Shown here one piece after another: positions 16,054-25,309 of a stretch of 64,000 nt of DNA; positions within the stretch are counted from its first letter, which is position 1, and each line of letters starts with the position of its first letter. The position numbers were made by a program, and so were the translations under genes. Below the pieces are notes generated by a model that worked only from the letters and a program-made list of their open reading frames with translations, was not told where the DNA came from and did no database searches. Source of the DNA: Methanomassiliicoccaceae archaeon DOK (GTDB taxonomy: Archaea; Thermoplasmatota; Thermoplasmata; Methanomassiliicoccales; Methanomethylophilaceae); the NCBI GenBank assembly GCA_009911715.1, contig CP047880.1, positions 620,001-684,000 of the forward strand, read 5' to 3'.

Positions 16054-17976
16054 ATGAGGCCCTTCCACGCCGCGATCGTCGTCATAGCAGCGGTACTCCT
16101 GGTCGCAGCCGGTGCGACGTATCTTCTCACGCAGGACGACGGGTGGTCCATAACATATGAGACCGACGGCGGGACGTTGCCCGACGGGGCGCCCTTCTCG
16201 TATCACGAGGGTGACTCGTTCCCGCTGCCTGTTCCGGAGAGGGACGGGTACGTGTTCATGGGCTGGAGCACCTCTCAGGGCTCTTCGGACACGATGGAGA
16301 CCGTGGAGGGGCTGTCCGGGGACATCGTCCTGTACGCCTCCTGGATCGAGGCCGTCGAGCACAGCATAGAGTACGTCCTCGACGGGGGGACGCTGCCGGA
16401 GGGGAGCGTCCGCACGTTCATAGGCGGGGTCGGGGCGGTGCTTCCAATACCCGAGAGGGATGGCATGGTCTTCGCAGGATGGTTCGAGGATCCGGAGTTC
16501 ACGACCCCCGTCGTCGTCCTGGGGAGGGATGTCCTGGAGGACGTCACGGTCTACGCCTGCTGGGACGAGGAGGTCCCGACAGGGACGGGATACGTCTGGG
16601 ATGTCTCCGGCGAGTACTACAATGGGGACATCCGTCACACCGTGGAGGGCACGGTCCGGGAGGAGGTCCTGGCCGAGAGGGACGGGGCATACTACATCCA
16701 GACGACGTCCGACCTAACATACACATGGCCGACCGGATCGACTACGGACGACAGCGTCAGGGGACGCTGGAGCGACGGTGCCGGCGAGAACCTGACGTAC
16801 GTCGGCATCGGGGAGGCCGGAGGATACACCTGCACCGTCTGGGAGTCCGAGGACGGCACCTGCTACTGGCTGTACCACCTCACGCTGCAGGTCCGCGCCG
16901 AGGTCGACGACGGCACGACGCACATTGTCCACCAGCTGGCGGAGGTGTACACCTTCGAGCCCGAGACGTCATTCATCCCGGACGTCTCCGCCGAGTATCC
17001 GCTGCAGGTCCGCGGCGCCGGGACGGTGTCGATAGGGGACAGGCTGGAGCTGACCGCGGTCGGCGAAGGGTTCACCGGGTGGTACTCCGGCGGCGAACTG
17101 GTCACGACCGAGAGGACCCTCGTCGTGGACAGGGTCGATCCCACATGCAGCTACGAGGCCAGGTCCTCCGACGGCTACACCGTCCTGGACCAGGCCGAGG
17201 TGGGACTCGGGGACCTGGGATTCGCCGAGGGATCCGTCATCACCGACTGGGATGGGAACGTCGTGACGGGATACGGGTCGCTGGAGCCGGGATACTACGT
17301 CGTCACCGACGCCACGGGAGACGTCACCAGGTACCTGGAGTTCTTCATCGAGGATGCCAGGGTGTTCGAGCACACATGGACATTCGGAGGCGTCACGTAC
17401 ACCATACGGCTGGACATTCTGTACAGCGACGTCTTCGGGTACACGTACTCCGACCCCTACGGCAACATCCGCCTGTCGCTGACAGATCCAGCCTACGTGT
17501 CGAACTACCACACCGCCGACGACGGGACCCTTCTCGAACTGATGAGGGTGCTCTCCGCCTACGGCTCCGGCATGGACCGCACGGAGTTCGCCAGGTTCGT
17601 CCTGTCCTTCGTGCAGACGATACCGTACATGACGGACGAGGACTCCGTCGGGGAGAGGGAGTACTGGAAGTACCCCCTGGAGACGCTCTGGGACGGTGGA
17701 GGAGACTGCGAGGACTCGACCATCCTCTACGACACGCTGATGCTCATGGCAGGATACGACGTCGCTTTCGTGCTCTTCCAGGACCATGCGATGTCCGCCG
17801 TGTCTGTGGATGTCGACGGCCACTCCCTGACCAGGGACGGGATAGTCTACGTGTTCTGCGAGACGACGACCGTGTCCGAGATCGGGCTGACCTCGAAGGG
17901 CCACACGGAGGACGATGTCTACTACTGGTGCCCGGTGGTCGTGGGCTCCGGGACGGACACCGATAAGAATCCGTGA
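16054..17976 (+). CDS. Surface protein with InlB B-repeats and a transglutaminase-like domain
   Basis: A 640-residue membrane-anchored, extracellular protein. A signal anchor is at residues 4-27. Two Listeria-Bacteroides (InlB B) repeats follow (about 36-98 and 106-175), each with DGGTLP near the start, GY/MVFMGW in the middle and a final LYASW/VYACW. A C-terminal transglutaminase-like cysteine-protease fold has Cys552 in GGGDCEDS, His578 in DHAMSAV and an acidic residue near 603 (FCETTT). It may cleave or cross-link proteins at the cell surface, or only bind them. Two related proteins occur at 19738 and 56569. Confidence 0.75.
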   Translation: MRPFHAAIVVIAAVLLVAAGATYLLTQDDGWSITYETDGGTLPDGAPFSYHEGDSFPLPVPERDGYVFMGWSTSQGSSDTMETVEGLSGDIVLYASWIEAVEHSIEYVLDGGTLPEGSVRTFIGGVGAVLPIPERDGMVFAGWFEDPEFTTPVVVLGRDVLEDVTVYACWDEEVPTGTGYVWDVSGEYYNGDIRHTVEGTVREEVLAERDGAYYIQTTSDLTYTWPTGSTTDDSVRGRWSDGAGENLTYVGIGEAGGYTCTVWESEDGTCYWLYHLTLQVRAEVDDGTTHIVHQLAEVYTFEPETSFIPDVSAEYPLQVRGAGTVSIGDRLELTAVGEGFTGWYSGGELVTTERTLVVDRVDPTCSYEARSSDGYTVLDQAEVGLGDLGFAEGSVITDWDGNVVTGYGSLEPGYYVVTDATGDVTRYLEFFIEDARVFEHTWTFGGVTYTIRLDILYSDVFGYTYSDPYGNIRLSLTDPAYVSNYHTADDGTLLELMRVLSAYGSGMDRTEFARFVLSFVQTIPYMTDEDSVGEREYWKYPLETLWDGGGDCEDSTILYDTLMLMAGYDVAFVLFQDHAMSAVSVDVDGHSLTRDGIVYVFCETTTVSEIGLTSKGHTEDDVYYWCPVVVGSGTDTDKNP

Positions 17977-17991
17977 TGACTTCACCGGTGC

Positions 17992-18780
17992 ATGGGTATC
18001 AGGCCATCGGTTTTCATGGGGCGTGTCCGTGCGGCACGTCCCCTGGTCCATCACATAACCAACTACGTCACGGTGAACGACTGCGCCAACGTCTGCATCT
18101 GCGCGGGTGGGTCGCCGGTCATGACAGACGGGGAGGACGTCGCGGACATGGTCACCATCTCCTCTGCCACTGTCGTCAACATAGGGACCCTGAACGCAAG
18201 GACGGTCGCGTCCATGGAGGTAGCATTCGGGACCGCATCGGGGAAGGGGATCCCCATGCTCCTCGACCCGGTCGGGGCGGGCGCCACCACGTACCGCACA
18301 GAGGTCGCCGAGAGGCTCATGGGCATGCATCCGACGGTCATCAAGGGGAACGCCGGGGAGATCGGGGTGCTTTCCGGGCTCGGGGGCGACGTGAAGGGCG
18401 TGGACTCCCACGGCTCCTCGGACGTCGTCTCCGCCGTGGAGACCCTGGCGCGCGACACTGGGTCCATCGTGGTCGCCACCGGCGAGACGGACTACGTCTC
18501 CGACGGAAGCGTCACGTACAGGCTGGAGAACGGGACGGACATGCTGGGCAACGTGTCCGGGACCGGGTGCATGGTGTCCTCAGTGGTCGGATGCTACATA
18601 GGTGCCTGCGGCAGGAGCATAGACGCGGTGGCGTCGGCCGTCACAGCATTCAACATCGCGGCGGAGGTCGCCGTCACGAGATGCGGGGGACCCGGGACGT
18701 TCAGGCCCGCCCTCTTGGACGCGATGTTCAATCTCGACGGGGAGACCCTCGACGACAGGGCGAGGTGCGAGAGGGTATGA
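17992..18780 (+). CDS. thiM: Hydroxyethylthiazole kinase
   Basis: A 262-residue ThiM-family (ribokinase-like) enzyme. It phosphorylates 4-methyl-5-(2-hydroxyethyl)thiazole for thiamine salvage. HHITNYVTVNDCANV near residue 20 is the family start, LDPVGAGATTYR the central motif, and NVSGTGCMVSSVVGCY holds the catalytic Cys and anion-hole GTGC. It overlaps the carbonic anhydrase gene by 4 nt (ATGA). The rest of the thiamine genes are a few kilobases away on the other strand, so this organism can both make and salvage the thiazole moiety. Confidence 0.9.
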   Translation: MGIRPSVFMGRVRAARPLVHHITNYVTVNDCANVCICAGGSPVMTDGEDVADMVTISSATVVNIGTLNARTVASMEVAFGTASGKGIPMLLDPVGAGATTYRTEVAERLMGMHPTVIKGNAGEIGVLSGLGGDVKGVDSHGSSDVVSAVETLARDTGSIVVATGETDYVSDGSVTYRLENGTDMLGNVSGTGCMVSSVVGCYIGACGRSIDAVASAVTAFNIAAEVAVTRCGGPGTFRPALLDAMFNLDGETLDDRARCERV

Positions 18781-19445
18781 TCGACGACATCCTGGAGTTC
18801 AACAGGCGCTTCGTGGAGGACAGGGGATATGAGCGGTACGTCACCACCAAGTACCCCGACAAGAAGCTCGCCATAGTGACCTGCATGGACACCCGGCTCA
18901 CCGAGCTGCTCCTGGCCGCCCTGGGGCTCAGGAACGGGGACGCCAAGATCATAAAGAACGCAGGCGGGAAGGTCACTGGGCCGTTCTCAGCGGAGGTCAG
19001 GAGTCTGCTGGTCGGGATCTACGAGCTGGGCGTCGAGGACGTCATGGTCGTGGGCCACACGGACTGCGGGGCCCAGCACATCAACGGTCCGGACATGATA
19101 GAGGCGATGAGGTCCCGCGGGATTTCCGACAGGGCCATCGAGACGTGCAGGTACTTCGACGTGGACTTCGACGAGTGGCTCTGTGGCTTCGACTCCGTGG
19201 AGGAGTCCGTGAGGTCGTCCGTCAGGATCCTGGAGGACCATCCCCTGATACCGGATGACGTCCGCATATGGGGATTCGTGATCGATTCCGTGACTGGCGA
19301 GCTGAGAAGGGTCTGCCGATCAGAGCATCTTGAGGCTGCCGGTGACCTGGTCTATGTCGCTGCAGGGGGCCGCCCGATGCCGACGCACGTCTGGCTGCCA
19401 GGCTCGACCTGCGTCCTCCCGGCGTCGGTGATGATGCACGTGTAG
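18777..19445 (+). CDS. Beta-class carbonic anhydrase
   Basis: About 180 residues match the beta-carbonic anhydrase fold. CMDTR near residue 38 gives the first zinc Cys and the Asp-Arg dyad, and GHTDCG near residue 98 gives zinc His and Cys. The family-typical end is GFVIDSVTGELRRV near residue 180. It interconverts CO2 and bicarbonate. The frame then runs on antisense to pth2 and stops at TAG 19443-19445. That extra tail is not family-like and is the only gene end in the window that would use TAG, so the true C-terminus is uncertain. The ATG at 18777 overlaps the thiM stop. Confidence 0.82.
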   Translation: MIDDILEFNRRFVEDRGYERYVTTKYPDKKLAIVTCMDTRLTELLLAALGLRNGDAKIIKNAGGKVTGPFSAEVRSLLVGIYELGVEDVMVVGHTDCGAQHINGPDMIEAMRSRGISDRAIETCRYFDVDFDEWLCGFDSVEESVRSSVRILEDHPLIPDDVRIWGFVIDSVTGELRRVCRSEHLEAAGDLVYVAAGGRPMPTHVWLPGSTCVLPASVMMHV

Positions 19446-19705
19446 AGGCCGTTGCTGCGGGCCTCGTTCATGTACCTGATCATCTCGTCCCTGTTGGCGA
19501 CCTTGAGGACGACCTTCTTCTGCCCTCCGGACATCCATGCGTCGAACGACTTCCTGTCCATCTTCTGCGCCCTGAGCGCGAGCTCGACGGATGCGTGTCC
19601 GACCTGGGCGGCCATCTTCCCCTTCCCCATGTCGAGGTCCATCCTGACGAGGACGACGATCTTGTACTCCTCGTCCGCTCTGACGCTCTTGAATCCGAAG
19701 CCCAT
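19320..19705 (-). CDS. pth2: Peptidyl-tRNA hydrolase Pth2 (single-base frameshift)
   Basis: Archaeal/eukaryotic-type Pth2, about 128 residues, which recycles peptidyl-tRNA. The N-terminal frame (19705 down to about 19372) has the family segment MGKGKMAAQVGHASVELAL and ends in TCVGIG, then reads RPPAAT and stops at 19352. The expected C-terminus, SDIDQVTGSLKML then TGA at 19322-19320, is intact in the next frame. One C is missing in the GGGC-GGCCCCC stretch near 19366-19374; adding it restores GIGPAP. It could be a sequencing error or a true lesion. The gene is essential-looking, so error is favoured. Confidence 0.8.
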
Positions 19706-19737
19706 GCCGGCACCAACCTCCAGGTTGTAGTTAACGT

Positions 19738-20988
19738 TTAGGGGAGTGCGATCCCGCTTCCCTCGCCAGCTGCCTGCCCGTAGTACGTGAAGCGTCCTCC
19801 CGAGTACCCGTACGACCCGTCGACGCAGCCGAGGGGGACGTTACCCTCATCCACCTCCGTGATGCAGTAGGATGTCCCGTTCTGGCTTACCCTCAGCTGA
19901 TGGTAGTCTTCCGGGACGGACGAGGGTCCGGTGTAGCTGTCAAGGGACACTGCGACGAACCCGTGGCCGTTCACAACCGCGATCCCGGCGTCGTATCCGG
20001 ATGCGATGAGGATCGATGCCGCGAGGACGGCAAGGTCGCCGGAGTCCCCGACCGAGGTGTAGAGGGTCTCGGCGGGGAAGGCCCAGTATGTGGATGTGGA
20101 GTGGTAGTACGTGTCGGAGCCGACGGTGAAGCAGCTCTGGACGAAGTCAAGGATGTAGTCCGCGTACTCCTGGCCGGATGTCGATGCGCCGGGGTTGCGG
20201 GAGAGGTAGGCGTTCCTGAGCCTCTCGGAGAGGAGCTCCACCGATCCGTCGGTGTTGATGAACGAGGCTCCGCTCTCCGCGGTCGGGCTGTGCCTCCTGT
20301 CGTCGGGGACCCCGTCGGCGTTGATGCACCCCAGGAACTCGTCCAGGGAGACGTCGACGTAGACGGAGTACGATTCGCCGTCGTGGACGAAGCTGTACTG
20401 TACATGGCTGTTGCCCAGGTAGTCCATCACACCCACGTACACGGCCTCCGAGCCGTCATCCGCGATGCAGTGTACCGTCACGGTGTACCTGCCGAGGTCC
20501 GGGCTGACCCAGGTGAGGTCCGCGGTGTCCTTCGTGATCGCCTGCGAGGTGTTGGAGTATTCGTCGCGAAGGATCCATGTGAACGTGGAGAACCCTTCGG
20601 AGGCGCCGTCGGAGAGCCATATCGACAGCTGACCCGACGAGTCCAGGCGGGCGGACATGTCGCCGTCATCGAAGGCCCTGCTGAGCTCGATGAACGAGGT
20701 GTCCGATACGATTATGGCGCCGTCGGAGGGCTCCCCGTAGCCGGGGGTGTCGACGGAGCCCTGATCGTCCGCGGGGGTGCCGAGGGCCAGGAGGACGGAG
20801 ATCACAGCCACGATGACGACGGTGATGACCGCCGCCGAGGCGAGGTGCCTGAAGCGCATGTCGTCCTGTACATCCATGAGGATGAACCTGAGCTTGCGCT
20901 TGTGCCTCCTGCCCTCCAGGTTGTGTCCGCAGTGTGGGCAGAACGGGACGTCGTCGGTGACGTCCTCGCCGCAGTTCGGACATTTCAT
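19738..20988 (-). CDS. Zinc-ribbon membrane protein with a degenerate transglutaminase-like domain
   Basis: A 416-residue protein. The N-terminal zinc ribbon is MKCPNCGEDV...FCPHCGH (Cys 3, 6, 17, 20), the membrane segment spans about 49-70, and a long outer region ends in a transglutaminase-like domain. Where its two relatives have GGGDCED, it reads SVGDSGD, so Ser316 replaces the catalytic Cys; His in GHGFVAV is kept. It is therefore probably not a normal transglutaminase or protease and may be a binding or sensing module. It follows the membrane-tethered regulator by 8 nt in one operon. It ends in TAA. Confidence 0.7.
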   Translation of the reverse strand: MKCPNCGEDVTDDVPFCPHCGHNLEGRRHKRKLRFILMDVQDDMRFRHLASAAVITVVIVAVISVLLALGTPADDQGSVDTPGYGEPSDGAIIVSDTSFIELSRAFDDGDMSARLDSSGQLSIWLSDGASEGFSTFTWILRDEYSNTSQAITKDTADLTWVSPDLGRYTVTVHCIADDGSEAVYVGVMDYLGNSHVQYSFVHDGESYSVYVDVSLDEFLGCINADGVPDDRRHSPTAESGASFINTDGSVELLSERLRNAYLSRNPGASTSGQEYADYILDFVQSCFTVGSDTYYHSTSTYWAFPAETLYTSVGDSGDLAVLAASILIASGYDAGIAVVNGHGFVAVSLDSYTGPSSVPEDYHQLRVSQNGTSYCITEVDEGNVPLGCVDGSYGYSGGRFTYYGQAAGEGSGIALP

Positions 20989-20996
20989 GGTATCCG

Positions 20997-23498
20997 TCAG
21001 TAGATCCCGACGTGCCTGTAGCTGATGACCACGTCCTCGTCTCCGATGTCGAACGTGACCGAACGGTCCATGGGCTGGAGCACGAGGCTCGTCTCCTGTC
21101 CGCCGAGTGTGACCATGCTGATGCTGACGGGTCCGTTGGTGCTGACGAACCTGAGGGACACGGTGCTGTCCTCCGTGACTCTCAGGACACCTGTGGCGAA
21201 CCAGCCGTCCGCCTCGAAGCCTCCCTCCAGGTGGACGTTCACGTAGTCGCGCGGCAGGTCCGCGGAGCTGAGGTCGGTGACCTCGTCGACGCCGCAGACG
21301 ATCCTGTCGAAGAGGAACTCCTGCGATCCCGTGTCGATGTACATGCCGTCGGACGCGGTCACGGACACGACGGTCCCGGCCGTGACCCAGAGCCCGCCGA
21401 CAACCTCTGCGTACTGGTCCGCGGGGATGTAGCCGTTGAAGGAGTACGCGTAGGAGTCGGAGACGGAGGATCCGAAGGTGTACAGGGAGTAGCTGAGGTT
21501 CTCGTCGTCGGGCAGGTCCAGCAGGGTGATCGGCTGGAAGGTGATGTTCTCGTCGATCGTCATGGTGAAGGTGCCGTCCTCCTCGGAGAGGTACATGTCC
21601 AGCGGATAGGCCATGCCGTTGTCGACTACGCCTATGTCGAACGGTTCCCCGGTGAACGTCATCGTGAACTCGACGGTCTGCTGACGGTCCACGACCAGAG
21701 GCATCTGGATCTCGTCGCCGGTCTCGTCGTAGAAGAGCACGCCGTCGCATCCCTCCGCGAGGTTGACGGTCAGCTGGTCGGCGTAGGTGTCCTGGTTGTC
21801 CCCTCCGGAGAATCCGAAGACCAGGATCGCGGCGAAGAATGCGACCATCACGAATCCCGTGATGTATCTGACTGTCCTGGTGGGCCTGTTGCCCTCCTTC
21901 ACGCTGCGGTTGAGCAGCGCGGTCTTGACGGAGGACGTCCTCTTCTTCTTGGACTTGGATGTCGATGCGTCGGGCAGTCCCTCGACTGCGACCCCTTCCA
22001 TGGGGGTCATGCTGAGCGCGGGGTAGATCTCCTTGAACGAGACCTTCCTGTCCGCGGGAGTGTCCTCGGACACCCTGACGAAGATTCCGTTGCTGGCCAT
22101 CTCCAGTCCCTGGTGGGCCATGCCCTTGACGAAGGTCATGGCCGGGGACATCTCCGACTCGGGGTCGTCGCTGGTGATTCCGATGGTCAGCGGGTAGATG
22201 GACACGACGTTGAGCGAGAGGCCGATCGCCTTGGCGATGTCGGACATCTTGCCGAAGAACACGTCGAAGTTGCGCGGGCCGTCGTTGCCCGCTACCCTCA
22301 TGTACTTGGCCCCAAGGACGACCATCATGTAGTCGGTGTCGAAGCCCAGTCCCTTGAGGGACGAGAGCAGGTACAGGAGGTACCCCTCCATGAACGCGTT
22401 CTCCTTGGACCTGACCCCGGACATTATGTCGTGGATCTCGGAGGAGTCCCTGTTTATCGGGCGGGACTTCTTCATGAGGATGGAGCACGACATGCCGTAG
22501 TAGGCCGTGCCGGACTCGGAGTAGAACACGGTGATGACGCCGTCCTCGACCATCCTCAGGATGTTGGAGGTCACGGTGGACCTGGGCGCCTCCACCTTGT
22601 TGACGATGTCCGTGATGCACAGCGGCCTCTCGTAGACCGCATCGACGATGTCGATCTGGACGGGGCTGGTGATGAGTCCCACGGATCCGTCGAGGTCGAC
22701 CATGAGGAACCTGTCGACCTCCGCCGACTGGTGCAGTGACATGTTGATGTAGGGTTCGGGCCTCTTGTCGACCCTGTCGTACACGACCTTGAACCTGGAC
22801 GTCTCGCCCGACGAGAACTCCTCGGTGGAGCTGACGGCGTAGGTCTTGCCCGTCGCGTTCTCCACCGCGCGGCAGACGAACTCGGTGAGCATGTCCATCT
22901 TGGACGACATCACCCTGTCGCCCTCGAACACGAGGGTGAGGGGGTTCAGCGCGAAGATGCTGAACTTGAACCCGGTGATCCTGGCGAATGACTCCTTGAT
23001 CTTCAGGATGGAGTCCTCCAGGCTGCCGGCGCCTATGTCGATCTTCAGGGAGTCCGCGAGCTCGCGGGCGTACTTCGCGCGGAGCTGGTCCAGGCTGAGC
23101 CCTATCTCGGCGGCGTAGCAGTCCAGCATGTTCGCGACCGACGACATCCCGCTGTAGTAGCGGGACGGGTCCGTGAACGTCTCCCGGCACTGCTCCTCGG
23201 CGCCCTCGTCGGGCTGCTTCGAGCCCGCGATCTTCAGCGCGAGGTTGGAGTAATAGACCGATTTCTTGTCGGCGTCCGGCTTGAATCTGATGATGACGCC
23301 CGACTCGGTCATCTTGTCGAGAACGAAATGCAGGGAAGACGAGGGTATTCCCAGGGAGGCCGCGATGTCGCTGGGCCTCTTGCTTCCGCTGCAAAGCTCG
23401 TTGTAAACGGAGATCTGCAATGGATCAGTGAGGGGGACCACGCCCTTCTCGGTGAGCAGCACCGTGAAGTTGCGCAGATACTCATCTTGATTGCCCAT
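20997..23498 (-). CDS. Membrane-tethered double winged-helix regulator with an outer domain
   Basis: An 833-residue protein with an unusual duplicated plan. The first winged helix (about 25-85: RPSDIAASLGIPSSSLHFVLDK) is followed by an alpha/beta domain (110-215). A second winged helix (275-335: CITDIVNKVEAPRSTVTSNIL) is followed by a related alpha/beta domain (355-475; IGLSLNVVSIYPLTIGI echoes ITGFKFSIFALNPLTLVF). Then come a basic linker, one membrane segment (545-564) and about 265 outer beta-rich residues. DNA-binding domains inside and a sensor outside suggest direct surface-to-gene signalling. A TATA box (about 23525) and ATG at 23498 fit better than the upstream TTG. Confidence 0.72.
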   Translation of the reverse strand: MGNQDEYLRNFTVLLTEKGVVPLTDPLQISVYNELCSGSKRPSDIAASLGIPSSSLHFVLDKMTESGVIIRFKPDADKKSVYYSNLALKIAGSKQPDEGAEEQCRETFTDPSRYYSGMSSVANMLDCYAAEIGLSLDQLRAKYARELADSLKIDIGAGSLEDSILKIKESFARITGFKFSIFALNPLTLVFEGDRVMSSKMDMLTEFVCRAVENATGKTYAVSSTEEFSSGETSRFKVVYDRVDKRPEPYINMSLHQSAEVDRFLMVDLDGSVGLITSPVQIDIVDAVYERPLCITDIVNKVEAPRSTVTSNILRMVEDGVITVFYSESGTAYYGMSCSILMKKSRPINRDSSEIHDIMSGVRSKENAFMEGYLLYLLSSLKGLGFDTDYMMVVLGAKYMRVAGNDGPRNFDVFFGKMSDIAKAIGLSLNVVSIYPLTIGITSDDPESEMSPAMTFVKGMAHQGLEMASNGIFVRVSEDTPADRKVSFKEIYPALSMTPMEGVAVEGLPDASTSKSKKKRTSSVKTALLNRSVKEGNRPTRTVRYITGFVMVAFFAAILVFGFSGGDNQDTYADQLTVNLAEGCDGVLFYDETGDEIQMPLVVDRQQTVEFTMTFTGEPFDIGVVDNGMAYPLDMYLSEEDGTFTMTIDENITFQPITLLDLPDDENLSYSLYTFGSSVSDSYAYSFNGYIPADQYAEVVGGLWVTAGTVVSVTASDGMYIDTGSQEFLFDRIVCGVDEVTDLSSADLPRDYVNVHLEGGFEADGWFATGVLRVTEDSTVSLRFVSTNGPVSISMVTLGGQETSLVLQPMDRSVTFDIGDEDVVISYRHVGIY

Positions 23499-23567
23499 AC
23501 CGTCCAAATCGGCTTGTCTGATATTATAATTAACGAGGGATGCTCGGAGGATGTGTAACCTCCGGCA

Positions 23568-24152
23568 TCACTCTATCCTGCGGGACAGCCTCTGGACGAG
23601 CTCCGACGGTTCCTGCTCGGTCATCGCCGAGGACATCACCGCCGCACCCGCGGCACCGCACCTCATGACCTCCGGGTAGTTGTCCGGGGTGATGCCGCCG
23701 ACGCCGTAAACCGGGATGTCGACCGCGTCGCAGATGGCCTCCAGGAACGGCACGCCGCGCGGGTCGGAGTCCTTGCAGGCGGTGTGGTAGACGTGCCCCG
23801 CGAGCACGTAGTCCGCCCCGAGGTCCTCCGCCTCCTTCGCCTGCTCCACGGAGTGGACCGAGGCGCCGACGAGGGAGAAGTCGCCAAAGTCCTCGGTCTC
23901 CTTCATCAGCTGCATGGGAAGGTGGATCCTGCAGATGTTCAGCTCCCTTGCGACCTCCATGTTGGAGTTGATGGCAAGCGGGACGTTGTGCCTCTCGCAG
24001 ATCTCCAGGCACTGGGCCGCCAGGGAGAGCAGCTCGTCGTCGCTGAGGTCCTTCTCCCTGAGTATTATCATCTCCGGATGGGCCGCCGCGAGCAGTCCTA
24101 CCTGCTCCAGGAACGGCCTCGCGCAGAGATTCCTAGCTGTTATCACTATCAT
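23568..24152 (-). CDS. Thiamine-phosphate synthase-like protein (TenI/ThiE family)
   Basis: A 194-residue TIM-barrel protein of the ThiE/TenI superfamily. It has IILREKDLSDDEL, LVGASVHSVEQAKEAEDLGADYVLAGHVYHTACK, and VYGVGGITPDNYPEVMRCGAAGAAVMS at the phosphate-binding end. A true ThiE is present at 26914, so this one may act like TenI, the thiazole tautomerase that aids the ThiG product. It is last in the thi operon and its ATG overlaps the thiH stop (TGATG reading). Confidence 0.8.
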   Translation of the reverse strand: MIVITARNLCARPFLEQVGLLAAAHPEMIILREKDLSDDELLSLAAQCLEICERHNVPLAINSNMEVARELNICRIHLPMQLMKETEDFGDFSLVGASVHSVEQAKEAEDLGADYVLAGHVYHTACKDSDPRGVPFLEAICDAVDIPVYGVGGITPDNYPEVMRCGAAGAAVMSSAMTEQEPSELVQRLSRRIE

Positions 24153-25309
24153 GTTCTCACGTAGTCCGTCATCACTGGCTGGAGCCCCTTGCGGCGAAGC
24201 GCCTCGGTTATCTCGGCCAGGTCCCTCGGGTCCGAGATGACGAACTGGCCGTCTCCGTGAGCCTCTCCGCTGTGCTCGCCGATACCAACACTGACTCCTG
24301 CGGATATCTTTGTTGCGCTCAGTCCGACGATCCCGTCGCGGAACACTGGGCGCTCGCGGGTGGATATGGTCTGTCCCGCGAACGGCAGGAAAATGCGGTA
24401 CGCCAGCGAGACCTGCAGCAGCTGCGCCTCCGTGACGGCCACGTGGTTGTCGACCCCGCCCGCGGGCCTGAGCCTGGGCAGGGACATGGAGGTCTCCGCG
24501 TGGGGGTAGTGCCTCTGGATCTCCATCGCGTGCAGTCCGCAGGCGAACGCATCCTTCCTGAAGTCGTCACGGAGCCCCAGGAGGGTGCCGAACGCCACGC
24601 CCCTCATCCCGCCCCTGAGCGCCCTCTCCTGGGCGTCGAACCTGTACGAGAAGATCCTCTTGGGTCCGGCGAGGTGGAGCTGCTCGTACCTGATGGGGTC
24701 GTAGGTCTCCTGGAAGACGGTCACGTAGTCGGCGCCGCAGTCGTGGATGTGCGCGTACTCGTCGGAGTTCATGGGGTACACCTCGATGCCGACGGTCGAG
24801 AACCTCTCGGAGGCGAGTCTCACGCACTCGCCGATGTAGCCCACGTCCGATCTCGCCCTGGATTCGCCGGTCAGGATGAGGACCTCCTTCAGACCGGTGG
24901 CTGCGATGGCATCGAGCTCCTTCGCGACACCCTCCAGGTCAAGCGCGGCCCTGTTGATGCGGTTCCTGCAGTTGAACCCGCAGTACACGCACTCGTTCGA
25001 GCAGTAGTTGGACACGTAGAGCGGGGTGAATAGGCAAACGGAGTTCCCGAAGTGCCTGCGGGTCTCGTCCCTGGCCCTCTCCGCCATCTCCTCTAGGTGG
25101 GGCTCGGCCGCAGGGGACAGGAGCGCGGCGAAGCCGTCGATCCCGCACTCGCCCTCCAGGGCGTCCATGACGTCCCTCTCTGAGAACGACCCCGGGTCGT
25201 AGGCGGAGGTCTCCCCGAGCACGGTGTCCATTATCCCCGAGTCGAGCATCTCCATGTTGTCCAAGTAGTCCATGGCGTCCGTGTGCTTCCTCGATGCCAC
25301 GGGTCTCAC
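24149..25309 (-). CDS. thiH: 2-iminoacetate synthase (radical SAM, ThiH)
   Basis: A 386-residue radical SAM enzyme. [11 protein letters not shown] (near residue 110) is the CX3CX2C cluster motif. It cleaves tyrosine to dehydroglycine (2-iminoacetate) and p-cresol, supplying ThiG under anaerobic conditions. Downstream [15 protein letters not shown] and the C-terminal [29 protein letters not shown] match ThiH. The GTG start at 25309 overlaps the thiG stop (GTGA). Use of ThiH rather than the oxygen-dependent ThiO fits an anaerobe. Confidence 0.92.
   Translation of the reverse strand: MRPVASRKHTDAMDYLDNMEMLDSGIMDTVLGETSAYDPGSFSERDVMDALEGECGIDGFAALLSPAAEPHLEEMAERARDETRRHFGNSVCLFTPLYVSNYCSNECVYCGFNCRNRINRAALDLEGVAKELDAIAATGLKEVLILTGESRARSDVGYIGECVRLASERFSTVGIEVYPMNSDEYAHIHDCGADYVTVFQETYDPIRYEQLHLAGPKRIFSYRFDAQERALRGGMRGVAFGTLLGLRDDFRKDAFACGLHAMEIQRHYPHAETSMSLPRLRPAGGVDNHVAVTEAQLLQVSLAYRIFLPFAGQTISTRERPVFRDGIVGLSATKISAGVSVGIGEHSGEAHGDGQFVISDPRDLAEITEALRRKGLQPVMTDYVRT

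Noticed and set aside
19443-19445. TAG at the carbonic anhydrase end as a pyrrolysine codon
   Set aside because: It lies beyond the normal family end in pth2 antisense, so the frame there is doubtful.
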